Program-made: the position numbers and the translations under genes
Notes under the pieces: model-generated
Database searches by the model: none
What the model was told of the DNA's origin: nothing
The model's input: the letters and a program-made list of their open reading frames with translations, nothing else
Shown here: positions 6,036 through 9,893 of the stretch, one piece after another
How the letters are laid out: every line of letters starts with the position of its first letter
Numbering within the stretch: position 1 is the stretch's first letter
Assembly: GCA_025963815.1 (NCBI GenBank)
Contig: JAOQAA010000253.1
Coordinates: 1-9,893 of the forward strand
Length of the DNA stretch: 9,893 bases
From: Capsulimonas sp.
Lineage (GTDB): Bacteria; Armatimonadota; Armatimonadia; Armatimonadales; Capsulimonadaceae
Direction of reading: 5' to 3'

Positions 6036-8615
6036 ATGATGCCTCACACTACCCCCTCAGGAAAAAAACTCCTGCAGCGCCTTCGCAGGCTTCTTATCCC
6101 GTCTCTCTCGATTGGGATTCTCTTCGCCGCGTCTGCGGCGCACGCCACGACACGGCTGGTTCCTTCCCAGTATCCAACGATCCAGGCGGGCATCGATGCG
6201 GCCGTTTCCGGCGACACGGTGACCGTGGCGCCGGGCACATATTCTGGCGTCGGCAATACAAATCTCGATATTGGAGCCAAAAATCTGACGATCGATTCGA
6301 CGGGCGGCTCGGGCGTGACATTTCTGGATAACAGCGGCGGAACAGAAGCCAACCAGAAGCAGACCCTGACAGTCCAGGGCGGACAAAACAACACCATGCT
6401 GTTCCGTGGTTTTACCATCAAGAATAGCGTGCATGATCTGGGCGGCGCGATTACGGTTGTCGACAGCAACTTGATTGTCCATCGATGTGTTTTCATCAAT
6501 AACAGCGCACTGTCCGAGGGCGGAGCCATTGCCGTAATCTCTGACAACGCGGCGTCCGGCGCGGTGATCTCCCAATGTTCGTTCTTTGGCAACACCGCCG
6601 GCGACATGAGCACGAGTTCAGGGTTTGGCGGCGCGATCGAGTGTATCGCGAACAGTCCTGGCTTGGCGCAGAAGGTTCAGATCATCAACTGCGTGTTCGA
6701 CGCCAACACGGCGAGCTATGACGGCGGAGCGATCGATGTGGCGGGCTACAGCGCAACGAGCCCAATGGTCAGCGTCATCAACTCCACTTTCGTGAAGAAC
6801 AACGCTTCTGGATATGTTTCGGCCAACTCCACCGGATTGATTCCGCTGCCCGGCGACGGATTGCTCCAGGGCGTGGTGAGCGCTTACAATGGCGTCGCCG
6901 CGCTGACCAACTGCGCGCTCTACGGCGATTCGTCGCCCGTGGAGATTTCCACGCTCAACCCAGGTTTCACGGCGAACCATTGTGATGTCAATCAAGCGGG
7001 CTATGCTGGAGTGAACGGCAATATCACGGCGCCGCCTAACTTCGTTGACGCCGCTCAGGTCAATCCGGCGCTCGATAATCTGCGCGTCCTGACATCATCC
7101 CCTCTGATCGACCTCGGTTCCGCTGTTGGAACAGTTGTTCCGGCCGGAGGAACCATTCCCGGCGTAGATCGCGACAACCTTCCGCGCTATGCGGCTGCCG
7201 ACATCGGCGCATTTGAATTCCAGCAGCCGTCCGCGACTCTGATGACCGTGAATACTCCCGAAAACACGGCGGTTGCGATCTTGCTCAAGGGACTTGACCG
7301 AAACGTCCCGGCGCGTCCTTTGACTTTCATCAAGACCAATCCAGCGCATGGCTTCCTGACGGGGACTGCGCCTAACCTGACATACACGCCTGTCGCAAAC
7401 TATTACGGCGCGGACAGTTTCACATTCACCGTCAACAACGGAGTCTACACAAGCGCCCCGGCGACTGTCACGATCAACGTCAATTACGTCGCCCCTGTGC
7501 TTTTGAGCCTCACTTCGAATGCGACCGTTCCCGGTGGCCAGAATTTGACGGTCCGGGCGACGCTTCAGAACTCCGCTCCGGTGGGCGGATTGACGGTAAC
7601 CGTAACGAGCGACTCTCCGGTAATGGACGGAGGAACGATCACCATCCCCGCCGGTCTTAACACCGCCGTCGCTGCATTTCCAAGCCACTCCGTGGCGGCT
7701 GATACCCCCGTGACGCTGAGCGGAAGTTATGCGGGCGTCACGAAAACTGACAGTATCACGGTACAGGCGTCGTTCCAGGCCATCGTGTTCACTGTTCCGA
7801 CAGGCAACAGCGGCGTGGCGGTGCAGGTTGGCGTCTCGCTTTACGCTCCCGCGCCTGTGGGCGGCGTCACCGTCGCTTTGTCGAGCTCAGATGCGAATTT
7901 CATTCCTGCGGGAACGACGCTTGTTATCCCAGCAGGCGCCTACGCGGCATTCCGGCAGGGCATTCCGACGACAGTTTCGGCGGACACGGTCATTACCGCA
8001 ACTGCGACTTTGGGCTCCACCACGAAATCCGCAAATTACACCGTGAAGCCGCCCGCGCTGACGGGACTGACGACGACCGCCTCCGTGGCGGCGGGCGTTT
8101 CCCTTGTCGTCACGGCGACGCTGCAAGTGGCGGCGCCCACCGGAGGCGCCGCAGTCGTGGTGAGCAGCAATTCGACGGCGATTGCGGGCGGGACTATCAA
8201 CATTGCGGCAGGCGCGAAGACGGGGTCCGTGACACTCGCGTCACGCCCTGTGAACGCCGACACGCCGGTGGTGTTGACGGGAACCTACGGATCGATCTCC
8301 AAGACCGCGAATATCAATGTGCTGGCGTCCTTCCAGCAGATCCTGTTCACCGTGCCGACCACGGTCGGTGGGCATACGATCGGCCTGGGAGTTGTGCTGA
8401 ACGCGCCCGCGCCTACTGGCGGCCTCACCGTGGCGCTGTCAAGCCCGGACACGCTGATGATCCCGGCGCGAACGACGCTGACGATCCCCGCCGGATCGTA
8501 CAGCAAGTATCAGTACGTCACACCGTCCGTCGTTGCGACGGACAAAGTCGTCATGGCGACGGCGACACTGGGCTCCGTCAGCAAAACGGCCTCCGTTACA
8601 GTGACGGTGCATTAA
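6036..8615 (+). CDS. Secreted beta-helix protein with Ig-like repeats (choice-of-anchor Q type)
   Basis: A predicted extracellular or cell-surface protein of 859 residues, with no assignable enzyme activity. Residues 1-37 look like a Sec signal peptide: basic n-region (KKLLQRLRRLL), hydrophobic core, likely cleavage after AHA at 35-37. LVPSQYPTIQAGIDAAVSGDTV (41-62) opens a right-handed beta-helix of the pectate-lyase-like fold. The helix contains four GGAI motifs (136, 162, 198, 230), each followed by an FxxN motif (153, 183, 221, 252). It closes with SPLIDLGS (355-362) and AADIGAFEF (387-395), resembling choice-of-anchor Q proteins. Residues 400-482 resemble a cadherin-like/Big_9 Ig domain (YTPVANYYGADSFTFTVNNG). 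Residues 487-859 are a two-domain Ig-like unit present twice. There is no LPXTG, PEP-CTERM, autotransporter barrel or C-terminal membrane anchor, so release or a non-covalent attachment is inferred. Tandem ATG codons at 6036 and 6039 follow GGAG at 6030-6033; the second has the better spacing (5 bases against 2). It probably has its own promoter and could act in adhesion, polysaccharide binding or envelope structure. Confidence 0.88.
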   Translation: MMPHTTPSGKKLLQRLRRLLIPSLSIGILFAASAAHATTRLVPSQYPTIQAGIDAAVSGDTVTVAPGTYSGVGNTNLDIGAKNLTIDSTGGSGVTFLDNSGGTEANQKQTLTVQGGQNNTMLFRGFTIKNSVHDLGGAITVVDSNLIVHRCVFINNSALSEGGAIAVISDNAASGAVISQCSFFGNTAGDMSTSSGFGGAIECIANSPGLAQKVQIINCVFDANTASYDGGAIDVAGYSATSPMVSVINSTFVKNNASGYVSANSTGLIPLPGDGLLQGVVSAYNGVAALTNCALYGDSSPVEISTLNPGFTANHCDVNQAGYAGVNGNITAPPNFVDAAQVNPALDNLRVLTSSPLIDLGSAVGTVVPAGGTIPGVDRDNLPRYAAADIGAFEFQQPSATLMTVNTPENTAVAILLKGLDRNVPARPLTFIKTNPAHGFLTGTAPNLTYTPVANYYGADSFTFTVNNGVYTSAPATVTINVNYVAPVLLSLTSNATVPGGQNLTVRATLQNSAPVGGLTVTVTSDSPVMDGGTITIPAGLNTAVAAFPSHSVAADTPVTLSGSYAGVTKTDSITVQASFQAIVFTVPTGNSGVAVQVGVSLYAPAPVGGVTVALSSSDANFIPAGTTLVIPAGAYAAFRQGIPTTVSADTVITATATLGSTTKSANYTVKPPALTGLTTTASVAAGVSLVVTATLQVAAPTGGAAVVVSSNSTAIAGGTINIAAGAKTGSVTLASRPVNADTPVVLTGTYGSISKTANINVLASFQQILFTVPTTVGGHTIGLGVVLNAPAPTGGLTVALSSPDTLMIPARTTLTIPAGSYSKYQYVTPSVVATDKVVMATATLGSVSKTASVTVTVH
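7494..8051 (+). repeat. Intragenic Ig-like repeat, unit 1 (domains A1+B1)
   Basis: Codes for residues 487-672 of the secreted protein: domain A1 (487-577, beginning PVLLSLTS) and domain B1 (578-672, beginning ASFQAIVFTVPT). The unit is 186 codons long and is followed directly by a second copy. Both domains share the pattern A-P-x-G-G-x-x-V followed by I-P-A-G, suggesting that A and B are themselves older duplicates of one Ig-like fold. Confidence 0.85.
8052..8612 (+). repeat. Intragenic Ig-like repeat, unit 2 (domains A2+B2)
   Basis: Codes for residues 673-859: A2 (673-763, beginning PALTGLTT) and B2 (764-859, beginning ASFQQILFTVPT). The offset from unit 1 is exactly 186 residues for both domains. 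By hand alignment without gaps, A1/A2 share about 43 of 91 residues and B1/B2 about 53 of 95. The protein stops right after B2, so no anchor follows the repeats. Confidence 0.85.
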
Positions 8616-8626
8616 GAGAGTTAATA

Positions 8627-8666
8627 ATCGGTGCTGCGCAAAATTTAATCCTGGCGTAACACCGAT
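8627..8666. promoter_or_regulatory. Spaced inverted repeat upstream of the AI-2E family gene
   Basis: ATCGGTG (8627-8633) and CACCGAT (8660-8666) are perfect inverted copies with 26 bases between them. No U-tract follows, so a terminator is unlikely. A TATAAC resembling a -10 lies at 8670-8675, but no good -35 accompanies it. The repeat could be a regulator binding site or a leader structure; neither is demonstrated. Confidence 0.3.
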
Positions 8667-8694
8667 GAATATAACACGAGGCTGCAAATACAAC

Positions 8695-9852
8695 ATGGAC
8701 AAATGGCTGCGTCTGCTCATCACGACAAGCTCCTCTCTGATCTTGATCCTGCTGATCGGCATCGTGATTTGGCTCGCGGGGCATGTGGCGCATACGCTGC
8801 TGATCTTCTCATTGGCGGCGCTGCTGGCGTACGCCCTCGATCCCATGGTGGAGTGGCTGCGGCGCACGAAGCTAGGCCCATCCCACCAGGTTCCCAGCCG
8901 TGAGATGAGCGTTGCGGTGGTGGTGCTGACGATCCTTCTGATCTTTGGCTTCGGCTGCTGGTCTCTGGAAGGGCATCTGGTGGCCCAGGTGCGCGCGGTG
9001 CACGAGAACGCGCCCAAATACCAAGAGCATCTGCTGGCGTTCGCGTCCACGGTGGATCAAAAACTGGCCGCTGCAGGGGTGAAATTCAGTCTGATGGATA
9101 CGATCCAGCATCCTCCGAAAGAGATGAAGGATCTGGGAGCTCGCGCTGGGCGAGAAGTTCTGCCCGTGCTGGGGCATGTGTTCGGCGCGCTGGGCGAGTC
9201 CGTGATCATTTTGCTGATTGCGGTGTACTATTTAATTTACGGCTCCGGAATGCGCTCCGGGTTTAACGCAATGCTGCCCGAGGACTTGCGTACGCGGGTC
9301 GATCTTTGGCAGGACGACGTCAATCGCATTCTCGGCAGCTTCGTGCGCGGACAGCTGCTAATCGCACTTGTGGTGGGAGCGCTGGCGGCAGTCGGCTGTC
9401 TGATCTTAGGCCTGCACTTATGGCTGCTGATCGGCCTGCTCGTGACGGCGGCGGCTCTCATCCCAGTGTTCGGTCCTTATCTGGGCGCGATCCCCGCCGT
9501 GATCGCGGCGGCGGCAAGCCCAAGCCATCTCCACAATCCCGTGGCGGCGGTCTGCGTTGTTCTGGTGTATTTCGTGATCATCAACGAGTTGGGATCAAAA
9601 GTTCTCTATCCGAAACTGGTCGGGGAGGCGCTCGGTCTGCACGCCGTTCTGGTGCTGTTTGTACTGTTCGCGGGACTGGAGATTGCGGGGGTGGTGGGTG
9701 TATTGTTCGCGGCGCCGCTGACGGCGCTGACGATCGTCACAGTCGTCCATCTGTACCGATACTGGCGCGAGCTGCCCGATTCTTCGCTGGCGGACGCCGC
9801 GCAAGAGGCCGCAAGACGGCGCTCGAACAAACGAATTACAGAGAAAGAGTGA
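8695..9852 (+). CDS. AI-2E family transporter (UPF0118/PerM-like permease)
   Basis: Multi-pass inner-membrane protein of the AI-2E transporter family. Members have been tied to export of autoinducer-2, to Na+/H+ antiport and to other solutes, so substrate cannot be assigned. With this start the product is 385 residues, normal for the family. Membrane segments are evident at about residues 5-29, 31-48, 70-89, 158-182, 218-240, 243-258, 262-274, 281-297 and 315-352. A soluble stretch at about 91-155 is the usual extracytoplasmic insertion. Family hallmarks in the C-terminal half are IPVFGPYLGAIPAVIAA (256-272) and NELGSKVLYPKLVGEALGLH (297-316), then LFVLFAGLEIAGVVGVLFAAPL. The tail is charged and probably cytoplasmic. 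An in-frame ATG at 8665 would add ten polar residues. The 8695 start is preferred because GAGG lies upstream at 8678-8681 (13 bases, somewhat long), while 8665 has no ribosome binding site and lies inside an inverted repeat. Confidence 0.9.
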   Translation: MDKWLRLLITTSSSLILILLIGIVIWLAGHVAHTLLIFSLAALLAYALDPMVEWLRRTKLGPSHQVPSREMSVAVVVLTILLIFGFGCWSLEGHLVAQVRAVHENAPKYQEHLLAFASTVDQKLAAAGVKFSLMDTIQHPPKEMKDLGARAGREVLPVLGHVFGALGESVIILLIAVYYLIYGSGMRSGFNAMLPEDLRTRVDLWQDDVNRILGSFVRGQLLIALVVGALAAVGCLILGLHLWLLIGLLVTAAALIPVFGPYLGAIPAVIAAAASPSHLHNPVAAVCVVLVYFVIINELGSKVLYPKLVGEALGLHAVLVLFVLFAGLEIAGVVGVLFAAPLTALTIVTVVHLYRYWRELPDSSLADAAQEAARRRSNKRITEKE

Positions 9853-9858
9853 TTATGC

Positions 9859-9887
9859 TTGACAATACTTTCCCTGCCGAGTATACT
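9859..9887 (+). promoter_or_regulatory. Near-consensus sigma-70 promoter at window end
   Basis: TTGACA (9859-9864) is followed by a 17-base spacer and TATACT (9882-9887), 11 of 12 consensus positions at optimal spacing. It begins six bases after the AI-2E family gene stop and points right, so its target lies beyond the window. It overlaps a possible ATG at 9855 whose frame stays open to the window edge, so either the promoter or that start codon is probably incidental. Confidence 0.65.
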
Positions 9888-9893
9888 AGGGCG

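Noticed and set aside
8665..8694. Upstream ATG as the start of the AI-2E family gene
   Set aside because: No ribosome binding site precedes it, the ten added residues are polar and unlike family N-termini, and it lies inside an inverted repeat. It is kept only as an alternative.
6036..9852. The beta-helix protein and AI-2E family permease as a two-gene quorum-sensing or secretion system
   Set aside because: The secreted protein has its own Sec signal, the permease family handles small solutes, and a 79-base gap with an inverted repeat separates them. Adjacency alone does not support a joint function.

Overview
This window is GC-rich bacterial DNA with every convincing gene on the + strand. 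The first 5.9 kb is a conserved translation and ribosome-maturation operon in the order infB, ylxP (DUF503), rbfA, nrnA-type DHH phosphoesterase, truB, ribF. A ylxP between infB and rbfA, plus a DHH phosphoesterase between rbfA and truB, is typical of Gram-positive and several deep-branching phyla rather than Proteobacteria. The secreted beta-helix protein downstream has a style common in Armatimonadota and Planctomycetes-like bacteria. A GC-rich member of Armatimonadota is my low-confidence guess; the sequence does not settle it.

Layout. infB begins 18 bases into the window behind a good Shine-Dalgarno sequence. After infB, a 77-base gap holds two GC-rich hairpins immediately before ylxP, which has no recognisable ribosome binding site. 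rbfA follows after 48 bases. rbfA/nrnA, nrnA/truB and truB/ribF overlap by 4, 1 and 4 bases, so these four are almost certainly co-transcribed and translationally coupled. Their products act on related steps: IF2 starts translation, RbfA matures the 30S subunit, NrnA recycles short RNA oligonucleotides, TruB modifies tRNA U55, and RibF makes FMN and FAD.

After ribF the character changes. A 121-base gap with a candidate sigma-70 promoter and an overlapping inverted repeat leads to an 859-residue secreted protein. It comprises a signal peptide, a right-handed beta-helix with Pmp-like GGAI/FxxN repeats, a choice-of-anchor-Q-type ending, a cadherin-like Ig domain, and a tandem duplication of a two-domain Ig-like unit. 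After a 79-base gap carrying another inverted repeat comes an AI-2E family membrane transporter/permease. The window ends on a near-consensus sigma-70 promoter that belongs to something outside it.

No RNA genes, CRISPR arrays, insertion sequences, phage genes or defence systems are visible. No gene-free stretch exceeds about 121 bases. The unusual content is limited to the repeat architecture of the secreted protein and the intergenic hairpins; I see no convincing undescribed multi-gene system.
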